In this document: piece after piece, positions 46,883 through 55,329 of the stretch
Numbering within the stretch: position 1 is the first letter of the stretch
Layout: each line of letters begins with the position of its first letter
The notes under the pieces: generated by a model
The model's input: only the letters and a program-made list of their open reading frames with translations
Told to the model about the DNA's origin: nothing
Database searches by the model: none
NCBI RefSeq assembly: GCF_947498805.1
Contig: NZ_CANMLT010000005.1
Location: 248,001-312,000, forward strand
Direction: 5' to 3'
DNA from: an uncultured Tenacibaculum sp.
GTDB taxonomy: Bacteria > Bacteroidota > Bacteroidia > Flavobacteriales > Flavobacteriaceae
Length of the DNA stretch: 64,000 nucleotides
Made by a program: the position numbers and the translations under genes

Positions 46883-47431
46883 ATGAAATACACTAACGAA
46901 AAAATAATAGAACGCTTTAATAATAATGAAACCCTAAAGTTCTTATTCTTTTGGGGACATCAACCAAATAAAGACGGAAGCATAGGAAAGAGTTGTTTTA
47001 GTCAATGGTGGGAAACTCCATTTGAAATTGATGGAATCACCTACCCTACTGCCGAACACTATATGATGGCAGGAAAAGCACGCTTATTTAAAGATGAAGA
47101 AATATTACAAAAAATTCTTAATGCAACGCATCCGAACGATGCTAAAAAATTAGGACGAAAGGTAAAGAACTTTACTCCTGAATTATGGAACGAACATAAG
47201 TTTGAAATTGTCTTAGAAGCGAACTATGCAAAATTCTCTCAAAATGAAGCTTTAAAAGAATATCTAGTAAATACAAAAGATCGAATTATTGTAGAAGCTA
47301 GTCCAGTTGATCCAATTTGGGGAATTGGTTTGGCAGCAGACAATCCAAATGCTACGAATCCAACAAAATGGAAAGGGCATAATCTCTTAGGTTATGTATT
47401 GATGGAAGTTAGAGATCGATTAAGCAATTAA
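46883..47431 (+). CDS. NADAR-family ADP-ribose glycosidase (YbiA-like)
   Basis: A 182-residue protein. I chose ATG 46883 (MKYTNEKIIERF); the upstream extension is repeat-derived. Family motifs include LFFWGHQPN, CFSQWWETPFEIDGITYPTAEHYMMAGKARLF, and VDPIWGIGLAADNP near the end. NADAR proteins are N-glycosidases of the YbiA/riboflavin intermediate fold; recent work showed that some remove ADP-ribose from guanine in DNA and others act on nucleotide intermediates. The context argues for ADP-ribose-linked substrates. Confidence 0.92.
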   Translation: MKYTNEKIIERFNNNETLKFLFFWGHQPNKDGSIGKSCFSQWWETPFEIDGITYPTAEHYMMAGKARLFKDEEILQKILNATHPNDAKKLGRKVKNFTPELWNEHKFEIVLEANYAKFSQNEALKEYLVNTKDRIIVEASPVDPIWGIGLAADNPNATNPTKWKGHNLLGYVLMEVRDRLSN

Positions 47432-47443
47432 GCTCAATTTTAT

Positions 47444-48082
47444 ATGCTTGATATCAATCATTACTCTAAACTAAACTTAAAATACAATCCTTTTTCATAT
47501 TTAAATGATCAAGAACTACTAGCAGTAACAGAAGAGCGAATAAATCTTAAAGATTTAGCTTTCAAAATAACCGCTAGTAGTTCTTGCTTTGTTGAATTTT
47601 ACGGTAAAAAAGGAAGAGGAAAATCAACACTCTTACAATCGCTTTATTCCAACCACTTACCCAATGCCACTTTTGTTCAATTAAAAAAGAAAAAGTCAGA
47701 ATATGTACAAGTAGTGCCAGGTATTCTTATAGTAGATTCCTTTCAGCTGCTATCTATTCAAAACAAACTACAACTACTTAAAAATCAAAACAAACTAATT
47801 ATTGGTTCTCACTACTCTCATAAAATTCCGTACTTTTCGAGAAGAAAATTATACGAAAAAGTAAATTTCAACAAACTAGAACTAGATATAAACTTTGTGA
47901 AAAAAATTGTACAGCAAAGAATTGAATTGGCATGTTTAGATTCTGATAAAGAATCTATACAAGTTAAAGACGAGTATCTTGAAAGATTACTAGTAGTCCA
48001 TGGTAATAATTTAAGAGCAATTCAAACATGTTTATATGATTTTTTCTTAAATCCCAATAAAGAACTGTATGAGCTATACTAA
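47444..48082 (+). CDS. P-loop ATPase, ExeA/AAA-like
   Basis: A 212-residue protein. The N-terminus YSKLNLKYNPFSYLNDQEL resembles the start of ExeA-type AAA ATPases. Walker A EFYGKKGRGKSTLLQ lies near 50-64 and Walker B GILIVDSFQLL near 100. LIIGSHYSHKIP is a possible sensor 1 region, and a helical lid follows. It overlaps the arrestin-like membrane protein by 14 bases, so the two probably act together. No other family detail is recognised. Confidence 0.7.
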   Translation: MLDINHYSKLNLKYNPFSYLNDQELLAVTEERINLKDLAFKITASSSCFVEFYGKKGRGKSTLLQSLYSNHLPNATFVQLKKKKSEYVQVVPGILIVDSFQLLSIQNKLQLLKNQNKLIIGSHYSHKIPYFSRRKLYEKVNFNKLELDINFVKKIVQQRIELACLDSDKESIQVKDEYLERLLVVHGNNLRAIQTCLYDFFLNPNKELYELY

Positions 48083-49109
48083 CTTTGTAGATATTAAAAT
48101 TGTACTTGATGAAAACGAATTTCGAGTAAACCAACCTATTACAGGAGAAGTTTTTGTAAAAAACAACAGTCCTATTCACCTAGACCTTGAAACAATCCAA
48201 ATTAAACTATCTATAAAACATCAAGGAAAAGGAGAAACGGATGAAATTACATTGGATTATTATTCCATAAACGACTATCAAAAAATTTCAAGAGGTCAAA
48301 CCATTTCCTCTAAATTTTCATTCAATCCTGCTTTTAGTGTTTCTTTTATTGGTGAAAACATGACACAAACGATCTTGTTAACCACAAAAGTTGATATTAA
48401 AAAAGAAAGTGAAAAACTATTAAGAAAAGAAAAACTATCTGATTTTAAATTCGGAGGATATCTAAAAGGTCTTGTTTCGCCAGATTTCTACCATGAAACC
48501 CCAGTATTGGTTATCAAAGGAGATATTCCTTATAAATTTAAGAAAACTTCTGGTAGTATTAAGCCAGGTATTAACAAAGCAATATCTATTTTATTCTTTG
48601 GTTTTGTTATTGTAATTATTCTTAGCCTCTTTATAAACTCAATAATAGACAGATTGGAAGTATGGTATACATCTTTATCGGTATATATGATACTACTAGG
48701 ATTTGTCTATTTTTATAAAATCCGCCCCTCTTTAGCCATAGGAGCAATCAATTATAAATTAACAACAATAGATGACAGCTTCTACCAAACGAGTTTAAGG
48801 TTAAAAAAAAGAACTAGAATGATACAACATATCAACTGCCAACTCATCGCAAAAGAGAAAGTAACCTATGATAATGGTAGCAGTCGCTCTACAGCTACAA
48901 AAATTTTTTATGAAGGACCAATAACCAAAGTTACTTCTACAAACCTACATTCCTTTAAATCAGAGTTCCCAACCAAATCACTTCCTATATCAATAAACAA
49001 CAACGATTTTGAAATCTTATGGTACTTGAAATTGGAAGTTTTAACCAGAGCGAATAAACGCTTAAATGGAGAAGGTTTAATCGAATTAGATTTCCCAAAA
49101 GACTTCTAA
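48069..49109 (+). CDS. arrestin-like membrane protein
   Basis: A 346-residue protein. Residues 1-150 are beta-rich (VDIKIVLDENEFRVNQPITGEVFVKN, ETIQIKLSIKHQGKGE, TISSKFSFNP) in the arrestin/Spo0M style. Two membrane helices at about 175-195 and 205-225 follow, then a second beta-rich domain (YKLTTIDDSFYQTSLRLKKR to LIELDFPKDF). There is no signal peptide, so both large domains may face the cytoplasm. Function unknown. Stop at 49109 is 76 bases before nadV, and the nadV promoter and operator lie in that gap. Confidence 0.6.
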   Translation: MSYTNFVDIKIVLDENEFRVNQPITGEVFVKNNSPIHLDLETIQIKLSIKHQGKGETDEITLDYYSINDYQKISRGQTISSKFSFNPAFSVSFIGENMTQTILLTTKVDIKKESEKLLRKEKLSDFKFGGYLKGLVSPDFYHETPVLVIKGDIPYKFKKTSGSIKPGINKAISILFFGFVIVIILSLFINSIIDRLEVWYTSLSVYMILLGFVYFYKIRPSLAIGAINYKLTTIDDSFYQTSLRLKKRTRMIQHINCQLIAKEKVTYDNGSSRSTATKIFYEGPITKVTSTNLHSFKSEFPTKSLPISINNNDFEILWYLKLEVLTRANKRLNGEGLIELDFPKDF

Positions 49110-49132
49110 AACATCTTTTAAAATGGAAATTC

Positions 49133-49163
49133 TTGCCAGTTAAATTTAATTTGCGTATTTTTG
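49133..49163 (+). promoter_or_regulatory. promoter of nadV
   Basis: TTG at 49133-49135, 20 bases, then TATTTTTG at 49156-49163 (TAnnTTTG). The -7 box lies inside the centre of the operator 49144-49176. Confidence 0.65.
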
Positions 49164-49176
49164 ACGCAAATTAAAT
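49144..49176. promoter_or_regulatory. NrtR operator at nadV
   Basis: Perfect 13-base arms around a 7-base centre (core TTTGCGT-N7-ACGCAAA), the longest of the three related inverted repeats in this cluster. It covers the -7 box completely, so bound NrtR would block RNA polymerase. Confidence 0.8.
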
Positions 49177-49185
49177 CAATACACT

Positions 49186-50661
49186 ATGAATCCATTATTA
49201 TATACAGACGGTTATAAAGTAGATCACAGAAGACAATATCCTAATCAAACTACCTTAGTATATTCAAACTGGACCCCAAGAAAAAGTAGAATCAATGGAA
49301 TTGAAAAAGTAGTATTCTTCGGACTACAATACTTCATTAAAAAATATATTATTGAAGAATTTCAAACAAACTTCTTTAACAAACCTAAAGAAGAAATTTG
49401 CAAACAATACAGCAGACGAATCAATAATTATTTAGGAGCAAACCAAGTGGGTATTCAACATATTGAAGCTCTTCATGATTTAGGATACATTCCAATGGCC
49501 ATTAAAGCTTTACCAGAAGGAGTTGAAGTACCAATTCGAGTACCAATGTTTACCATGTACAACACCTTACCAGAATTCTTTTGGTTAACTAATTATTTTG
49601 AAACTTTATTATCTACGACCGTTTGGTTACCATGCAACTCCGCTACCATTGCCAAACAATACAGAAAAATATTAGATCAATACGCAGAAGAAACCTCTTC
49701 TACTCCAGAGTTTGTAGACTGGCAAGGACATGACTTTTCTATGAGAGGAATGGCAGGCTTAGAAGCTGCTGAATTAAGTGCAGCAGGACATTTATTGAGT
49801 TTTACAGGAACAGACACCATCCCTGCAATTGACTTCTTAGAAAAATACTACAATGCCAATTCTGATCTTGAATTAGTTGGTGGATCAGTTGCCGCTACGG
49901 AACACTCTGTAATGTGTATGGGAACTAATAGTGGCGAACAAGAAACTTTTAAACGATTGATTACCAATGTTTATCCAAATGGAATTGTTTCTATTGTTTC
50001 TGATACTTGGGATTTATGGAAAGTACTAACTGAATACTTACCTAACTTAAAAGAGGAAGTATTAGCTCGTGACGGAAAAGTAGTGATTCGACCTGATAGT
50101 GGAGATCCAGTAGACATCATTTGTGGAAACCCTAATGCAAGTACTATTGTTGAACAAAAAGGAGTGATACAACTTCTTTGGGAAACTTTTGGAGGAACCA
50201 CTAATGATAAAGGATATAAAGAATTAGATTCTCATATTGGTGCTATTTATGGAGATAGTATTACTATTGAAAGAGCTACACAAATTTGCGAACGCCTAAA
50301 ACAAAACGGTTTCGCTTCTACCAATGTAGTCTTGGGAATAGGTTCTTTTACCTATCAATACAATACTCGTGATACGTTCGGTTTTGCCATGAAAGCTACT
50401 TATGGAGAAGTAGATGGTATTGGAAGAGAGATTTTTAAAGATCCTATTACCGATGATGGAACTAAAAAATCTGCTAAAGGGCTTCTAAAAATCATTCTTG
50501 AAAATGGAGAATATCAACTACAAGATCAAGTTAATTGGGAAGAAGAACAACAAGGGGAACTTCGAGAAGTTTTTCGCAATGGAGAATTACTAATTAATGA
50601 AAAACTAAGTGATATCCGTCAACGAGTAAAAAATACAATTATAGAACCTATTGCATTATAA
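49186..50661 (+). CDS. nadV: nicotinamide phosphoribosyltransferase
   Basis: A 491-residue NAMPT that makes NMN from nicotinamide and PRPP. FVDWQGHDFSMRGM, SFTGTDTIPAIDFLEKYY, the catalytic His in AATEHSVMCMG and VIRPDSGDPVDI with the active-site Asp match bacterial NadV and human NAMPT; full length. It salvages nicotinamide released by KptA and other NAD-consuming enzymes. It has its own promoter and operator, so it can be controlled together with prs by NrtR. An NMN adenylyltransferase gene is not in the window. Confidence 0.97.
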   Translation: MNPLLYTDGYKVDHRRQYPNQTTLVYSNWTPRKSRINGIEKVVFFGLQYFIKKYIIEEFQTNFFNKPKEEICKQYSRRINNYLGANQVGIQHIEALHDLGYIPMAIKALPEGVEVPIRVPMFTMYNTLPEFFWLTNYFETLLSTTVWLPCNSATIAKQYRKILDQYAEETSSTPEFVDWQGHDFSMRGMAGLEAAELSAAGHLLSFTGTDTIPAIDFLEKYYNANSDLELVGGSVAATEHSVMCMGTNSGEQETFKRLITNVYPNGIVSIVSDTWDLWKVLTEYLPNLKEEVLARDGKVVIRPDSGDPVDIICGNPNASTIVEQKGVIQLLWETFGGTTNDKGYKELDSHIGAIYGDSITIERATQICERLKQNGFASTNVVLGIGSFTYQYNTRDTFGFAMKATYGEVDGIGREIFKDPITDDGTKKSAKGLLKIILENGEYQLQDQVNWEEEQQGELREVFRNGELLINEKLSDIRQRVKNTIIEPIAL

Positions 50662-50664
50662 AAG

Positions 50665-50693
50665 AAAAGGTTGGATTAAAAATCCAACCTTTT
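50665..50693. terminator. bidirectional terminator nadV / ygiQ
   Basis: A stem AAAAGGTTGGATT with its complement (50665-50677 with 50681-50693), A/T-rich loop and T-run on both strands, between two convergent genes. Confidence 0.85.
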
Positions 50694-50704
50694 TTATTTC
50701 TTTA

Positions 50705-52654
50705 TTATCTTCTTTTTTTCTTAAACCCTTTATTCTTTCTTCTCGATGGTTTCTCTTTATAGGTAACTGCATCGTTGAAAGTATTCTTTGTTTTTCCTGG
50801 CTTGTTCTTTCTCCAAGAATTATCTGGCGGTAATAGTTTTTGTAATAAATCACTACGTCCAACCTTTGTAAGGGTATCTTTAATCCACTTTCTATTTTCC
50901 TTTTTATACCAAAAGAAAAATTTATGTTGATCTAACTTCTCCTTTTTCGTTTTTGGAGTATTTACTTCTTTTAACGTATATGGATGATAACCACTATAGT
51001 AAATTACAGTAGCAACCGTCATTGGTGTAGGTGTAAAATCTTGTACCTGCTCTAATTGGAATCCCATATCCTTCGTTTCTGCAGCTAAGTTTGCCATATC
51101 TTCTGGCTCACATGCAGGATGACTAGAAATAAAGTATGGTATTAACTGAAGATTTAACTTCTTACGCTTATTAATCTTATCAAAACGCTCTTTAAACTTA
51201 TGAAAATACGTAAACGATGGTTTACGCATTAATTTTAGCACAGGATCTGAGGTATGTTCTGGTGCTACCTTTAAACGACCAGAAACATGTTTTGTCATTA
51301 CCTCTTCAGTATATGCATCTAATTCTTTAGGATCTGCATTTTTATTGAATTCTGGCACTAACATATCATGTCGAATTCCACTACCGATAAATGACTTTTT
51401 AATCTTCGGATGTTTATCAACTGCCTGATATAATTCTGTTAATGGCTTGTGCGAAGTATCTAAATTACTACATATCACAGGAGAAATACAAGAAGGAGCA
51501 ACACACTTATCGCAAATAGACTGTATCTTTCCTTTCATTTGATACATATTTGCTGATGGTCCTCCAATATCAGATAGATACCCTTTAAAATCATCCATCT
51601 TTGTCAATTCATCCACCTCCTTTAAAACAGATTCCTGACTTCTACTAGCAATAAACTTTCCTTGATGTGCTGAAATCGTACAGAAACTACATCCTCCAAA
51701 ACATCCTCGATGAATATTTACCGAGAACTTAATCATTTCATAAGCAGGAATAGCTCCTCTCTTATTATATTTAGGATGCGGCATTCTTGTGTAAGGTAAA
51801 TCGAAAGAACCATCAATCTCCTTTTCCGTCATGGTTGGATAAGGTGGATTAATCATTAACTTTTTATCTCCTATAACTTGAAAAATTCTACGAGCATATA
51901 ATTTATTAGACTCTTGTTCTATTACTTTAAAATTAGAAGCATAGGCTTTCTTATCTCTTAAACAAACTTCATGAGCAGAAATCTCAACATCTTGCCAATT
52001 TTTATTCTTTGGCACCCCTTCCCCTTCTTCTAATAAAACAGCCGTTTGTTTGATGGTCTTTAAACTAGAAAACGGAACACCTTTCTGTAAAAGCTCTACT
52101 ACTTCTCGTAAGGGTTGTTCTCCCATTCCATATACCAACATATCAGCTCCTGAAGTTTCTAAAATAGAAGGCATCAATTTATTCGACCAATAATCGTAAT
52201 GCGTTACACGACGTAACGAAGCCTCTATTCCTCCAATTAATACAGGAACATCTGGAAATTTTTCTTTTAAAATCTTGGTATATACTGTAGTGGCATAATC
52301 TGGTCTAAAACCTTTATCGCCATTGGGTGTATAAGCATCTTTATCTCTACGACGTTTACTTGCAGTATAATTACTTACCATAGAGTCCATACAACCAGCA
52401 GTTACTCCAAAAAATAAACGTGGTCTTCCTAACTTGGTAAAGTCTTGTAAATTATCATGTACACTAGGTTGTGGTACAATAGCTACACGTAATCCGTAAC
52501 TCTCTAATATACGTCCAATTACTGCAGGACCAAATGATGGATGATCTACATATGCATCTCCACTAAATAGGATTACGTCTAATTCATCCCATCCTCTTAA
52601 CTTCACCTCCTTATTTGTAGTAGGTAACCAATCTGAAAGTCGTCTAATTCTCAT
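50705..52654 (-). CDS. ygiQ: YgiQ-family radical SAM protein
   Basis: A 649-residue protein of the UPF0313/YgiQ family. The [4Fe-4S] SAM motif C-x3-C-x2-C lies in HRGCFGGCSFCT near 330. A cobalamin-like N-terminal domain (YVDHPSFGPAVIGRILE) precedes it, and a Lys/Arg-rich tail ends the protein (RRKNKGFKKKRR). Extra cysteines in CDKCVAPSCISPVICSNL suggest a second metal site. The function of the family is not settled. It appears alone on the minus strand. Confidence 0.9.
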   Translation of the reverse strand: MRIRRLSDWLPTTNKEVKLRGWDELDVILFSGDAYVDHPSFGPAVIGRILESYGLRVAIVPQPSVHDNLQDFTKLGRPRLFFGVTAGCMDSMVSNYTASKRRRDKDAYTPNGDKGFRPDYATTVYTKILKEKFPDVPVLIGGIEASLRRVTHYDYWSNKLMPSILETSGADMLVYGMGEQPLREVVELLQKGVPFSSLKTIKQTAVLLEEGEGVPKNKNWQDVEISAHEVCLRDKKAYASNFKVIEQESNKLYARRIFQVIGDKKLMINPPYPTMTEKEIDGSFDLPYTRMPHPKYNKRGAIPAYEMIKFSVNIHRGCFGGCSFCTISAHQGKFIASRSQESVLKEVDELTKMDDFKGYLSDIGGPSANMYQMKGKIQSICDKCVAPSCISPVICSNLDTSHKPLTELYQAVDKHPKIKKSFIGSGIRHDMLVPEFNKNADPKELDAYTEEVMTKHVSGRLKVAPEHTSDPVLKLMRKPSFTYFHKFKERFDKINKRKKLNLQLIPYFISSHPACEPEDMANLAAETKDMGFQLEQVQDFTPTPMTVATVIYYSGYHPYTLKEVNTPKTKKEKLDQHKFFFWYKKENRKWIKDTLTKVGRSDLLQKLLPPDNSWRKNKPGKTKNTFNDAVTYKEKPSRRKNKGFKKKRR

Positions 52655-52776
52655 GCCGCTGCAAAGGTACGACCTTTTAATTTATTCATCACTTCTTAAA
52701 GTTTTGTTAAACACGTAACATTTAACGTAACAAATCTTCGTTCCTATATACAAATCAATCAAACTAAACATATTCA

Positions 52777-54633
52777 ATGAAAAAAGTAATATTAGGAATC
52801 GCTTCATTAGCATTAATTACAAGCTGTTCATCTACTAAAAACCTACATAAAACCAGTTCTTTAATTGAAACTACCATTGATTTAAATAATGTGGTAGACG
52901 ATAAGGTTGTTGTGGAAGTTAATCCGCAAAAAATAAAAACATCTACCATTACTTATCAAATTCCGGCAATTGTTCCTGGAACTTATAAGATGAGTAATTA
53001 TGGGCAATTCGTTTCAAATTTTAAGGCTTTCGATTATAGCGGAAATGAATTAACAGTAAAGAAATTAGACACCAATTCTTGGCAGATAGAAAATGCCGCT
53101 CAAATGGACAAGCTAACCTATCAAGTAGATGATACTTTTGATTCAGATATAAAACATGGTATTTATGTTATGGCAGGTACCAATATTGAAGAGAACAAGA
53201 ACTTTATTTTAAACCTACCAGGATTTATCGGGTATTTTAAAGGTAAAAAAGAATCACCATATACAATTAAAGTTCAACATCCAGAGAATTTAATTGAAAC
53301 TACTTCTTTGATAAATAAAAATGCTAATCGCGTAAATAAAACAGAAGATATTTTCCATGCATCTCGTTATGATGAGATTTCTGATAGCCCAATTATGTAT
53401 GCTCCTGCAAACACAATTAGCTTTAATGTAGATGGAATTGATGTTTCTTTAGTTATTTACTCTCCGAATGGTGTACATAAAGCAGAAGATTTTAGAGCTC
53501 CTTTGCAAAAAATGATGCAGGCACAGTCTAACTTTTTAAAAGGTTTTGATACAACAAAAGAGTACAATATTTTAGTATACCTTTTTGATGATAAAACCTA
53601 TAAGTTTGACATCTATGGGGCTTTAGAACACAATACCTCAACTACAGTAGTATATCCAGAGTCTTTACCAAAAGAGCAATTAGTAGATAATATGATTAAC
53701 CATGTAGTATCTCATGAGTTTTTCCATATTGTAACTCCACTTTCGGTACATTCAGAAGAGATTCATAATTTTGATTTTAACGAACCAAATATGTCTAAAC
53801 ATCTATGGATGTATGAAGGGATTACTGAATATTTCGCTCACTTATTTCAAGTAAATCAAGGGTTAATTTCTGAACAAGAATTCATTTCTAATATGAATAC
53901 TAAAATTAACACCTCTAAACGTTTTAAAGATGACATGTCTTTTACTGAAATGAGTAAGAACATTTTAGATGAGAAATATGCACCAAACTATTCTAATGTA
54001 TACATGAAAGGAGCTTTAATTGGAATGTGTATCGACATTATTTTAAGAGAAGAAACCAATGGAGCATATGGATTAAGAAACCTAATGAAAGATTTGTCGG
54101 ATAAATACGGAAAAAACAAACCTTTTAAAGATGACGAAATTATTGATGAAATCATTAAAATGACTAATCCAAAAGTAGGTGCCTTTTTTGCAACACATGT
54201 TCAAGGAGCAACTCCTATCGACTATTCAACATACTTTGATAAAGTTGGTGTGCAAAAACAATCTAGTACAGAAAAATCAGCTTACTTTATCGATCAAAAA
54301 GGACAGCCTTTCATTTCTGTAAATAACGATAGAAAAATATTTTTTACAAAAAGAACAAATTCTGGTTTAACTAAACTTGGTATACAAGCAGGTGATATTT
54401 TAGAAGCTATCAATGGAGAAAAAGTTTCTTTAGAAAACATACGCCCTGCCATCGGAAAATCTATGCAATGGAAAGCAGGTGACAAAATTACGATGGAAGT
54501 TAGCAGAGATGGAAAACTTGTAAAGTTAGAAGGTGAGTATACACAACCCACTACTAAAAACACAAGCTTAACCATTAATAAAGATGCTAACCATACTCAA
54601 AACAAATTGAGAAACGCTTGGTTAAAAGGTTAA
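52777..54633 (+). CDS. M61 peptidase (glycyl aminopeptidase-like) lipoprotein
   Basis: A 618-residue lipoprotein with lipobox LITSC (Cys17). The N-terminal beta domain is followed by the gluzincin core: VVSHEFFHIVTPL is HExxH and MYEGITEYFAH carries the third zinc ligand Glu. A PDZ domain (TKLGIQAGDILEAINGEKVSLENIRPAIGK) is at the C-terminus. This is the full M61 layout. It would act in the periplasm or at the outer membrane. A perfect terminator follows at 54656. Confidence 0.9.
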   Translation: MKKVILGIASLALITSCSSTKNLHKTSSLIETTIDLNNVVDDKVVVEVNPQKIKTSTITYQIPAIVPGTYKMSNYGQFVSNFKAFDYSGNELTVKKLDTNSWQIENAAQMDKLTYQVDDTFDSDIKHGIYVMAGTNIEENKNFILNLPGFIGYFKGKKESPYTIKVQHPENLIETTSLINKNANRVNKTEDIFHASRYDEISDSPIMYAPANTISFNVDGIDVSLVIYSPNGVHKAEDFRAPLQKMMQAQSNFLKGFDTTKEYNILVYLFDDKTYKFDIYGALEHNTSTTVVYPESLPKEQLVDNMINHVVSHEFFHIVTPLSVHSEEIHNFDFNEPNMSKHLWMYEGITEYFAHLFQVNQGLISEQEFISNMNTKINTSKRFKDDMSFTEMSKNILDEKYAPNYSNVYMKGALIGMCIDIILREETNGAYGLRNLMKDLSDKYGKNKPFKDDEIIDEIIKMTNPKVGAFFATHVQGATPIDYSTYFDKVGVQKQSSTEKSAYFIDQKGQPFISVNNDRKIFFTKRTNSGLTKLGIQAGDILEAINGEKVSLENIRPAIGKSMQWKAGDKITMEVSRDGKLVKLEGEYTQPTTKNTSLTINKDANHTQNKLRNAWLKG

Positions 54634-54655
54634 TAAAGCGTTCTAATAAACCTTT

Positions 54656-54683
54656 AAAAGCTCTCTATTCAGAGAGCTTTTTT
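54656..54683 (+). terminator. terminator after the M61 gene
   Basis: AAAAGCTCTCT (54656-54666) pairs with AGAGAGCTTTT (54671-54681), then TT. Confidence 0.9.
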
Positions 54684-54710
54684 GTTGTTAAAATGATTTT
54701 TATATTTTTG
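54681..54710 (+). promoter_or_regulatory. promoter of the 54737 gene
   Basis: TTTG at 54681-54684, 18 bases, then TATTTTTG at 54703-54710. The gene's GTG start follows after 26 bases. The -33 element overlaps the end of the preceding terminator. Confidence 0.65.
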
Positions 54711-54736
54711 ATACTCAATCCAAAAACTTAAAAAGC

Positions 54737-55297
54737 GTGAAAAAAACTATCCTAACTTTAGTCTTATTATGTTCTATTAGCATCAGTTCTTTTGCTCAAA
54801 TAAAGAGTGATAAAATCACTCCTCCTTCCGAAGGAAAATCTGTTATTTATTTTTTAAGAACCACTTCACTAGGAGCCTTAATGAATATGAGATATTTTAA
54901 CAAAGATTCATATATAGGAAAATTCAAAGGAGTAAATTATTTAAGATATGAATGTGATCCTGGTAAAACTTATTTTTGGATAAAAGCAGAAAACATTGAC
55001 GTACTAGAAGCTAATTTAGAGCCAAACAAAATTTATTTAGTCGAAACCAATGCAGCCATGGGAGCTTTTTCGGCAGCTGCTAAGTTTAAAATTGTGGATT
55101 TTGAAAACCCAAAACAGATTAAAAGAATTAATAAGCTATTAGCTAAAAAAGAGTCTAAAACATTTACTGAAGAAGAACTTAAAAAACATATGAAAAGAAT
55201 GAGTAAAGCTTTTCAAAAAGGAATGAAAAGAGTTCGCTCTAAAATTAAAAAAGGAGATTTCAAAAAGCTTGCTGGAGATATGAATTATACAGAATAG
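54737..55297 (+). CDS. exported DUF2846-like protein
   Basis: A 186-residue protein with a GTG start; the signal peptide MKKTILTLVLLCSISISSFAQ supports this start. A beta-rich core (SVIYFLRTTSLGALMNMRYF, SYIGKFKGVNYLRYECDPGKTYFWIKAEN, NKIYLVETNAAMGAFSAAAKF) resembles DUF2846, a small domain often found in lipoproteins. The last 60 residues are strongly basic (KKHMKRMSKAFQKGMKRVRSK), which is unusual. Function unknown. Confidence 0.6.
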   Translation: MKKTILTLVLLCSISISSFAQIKSDKITPPSEGKSVIYFLRTTSLGALMNMRYFNKDSYIGKFKGVNYLRYECDPGKTYFWIKAENIDVLEANLEPNKIYLVETNAAMGAFSAAAKFKIVDFENPKQIKRINKLLAKKESKTFTEEELKKHMKRMSKAFQKGMKRVRSKIKKGDFKKLAGDMNYTE

Positions 55298-55298
55298 A

Positions 55299-55329
55299 AA
55301 AAAAGAAGAGTATTTTACTCTTCTTTTTT
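55299..55329. terminator. bidirectional terminator
   Basis: A 14-base-pair stem (55299-55312 with 55316-55329), A-run on one side and T-run on the other, between convergent genes. It overlaps the very end of the DJ-1-like gene. Confidence 0.85.
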
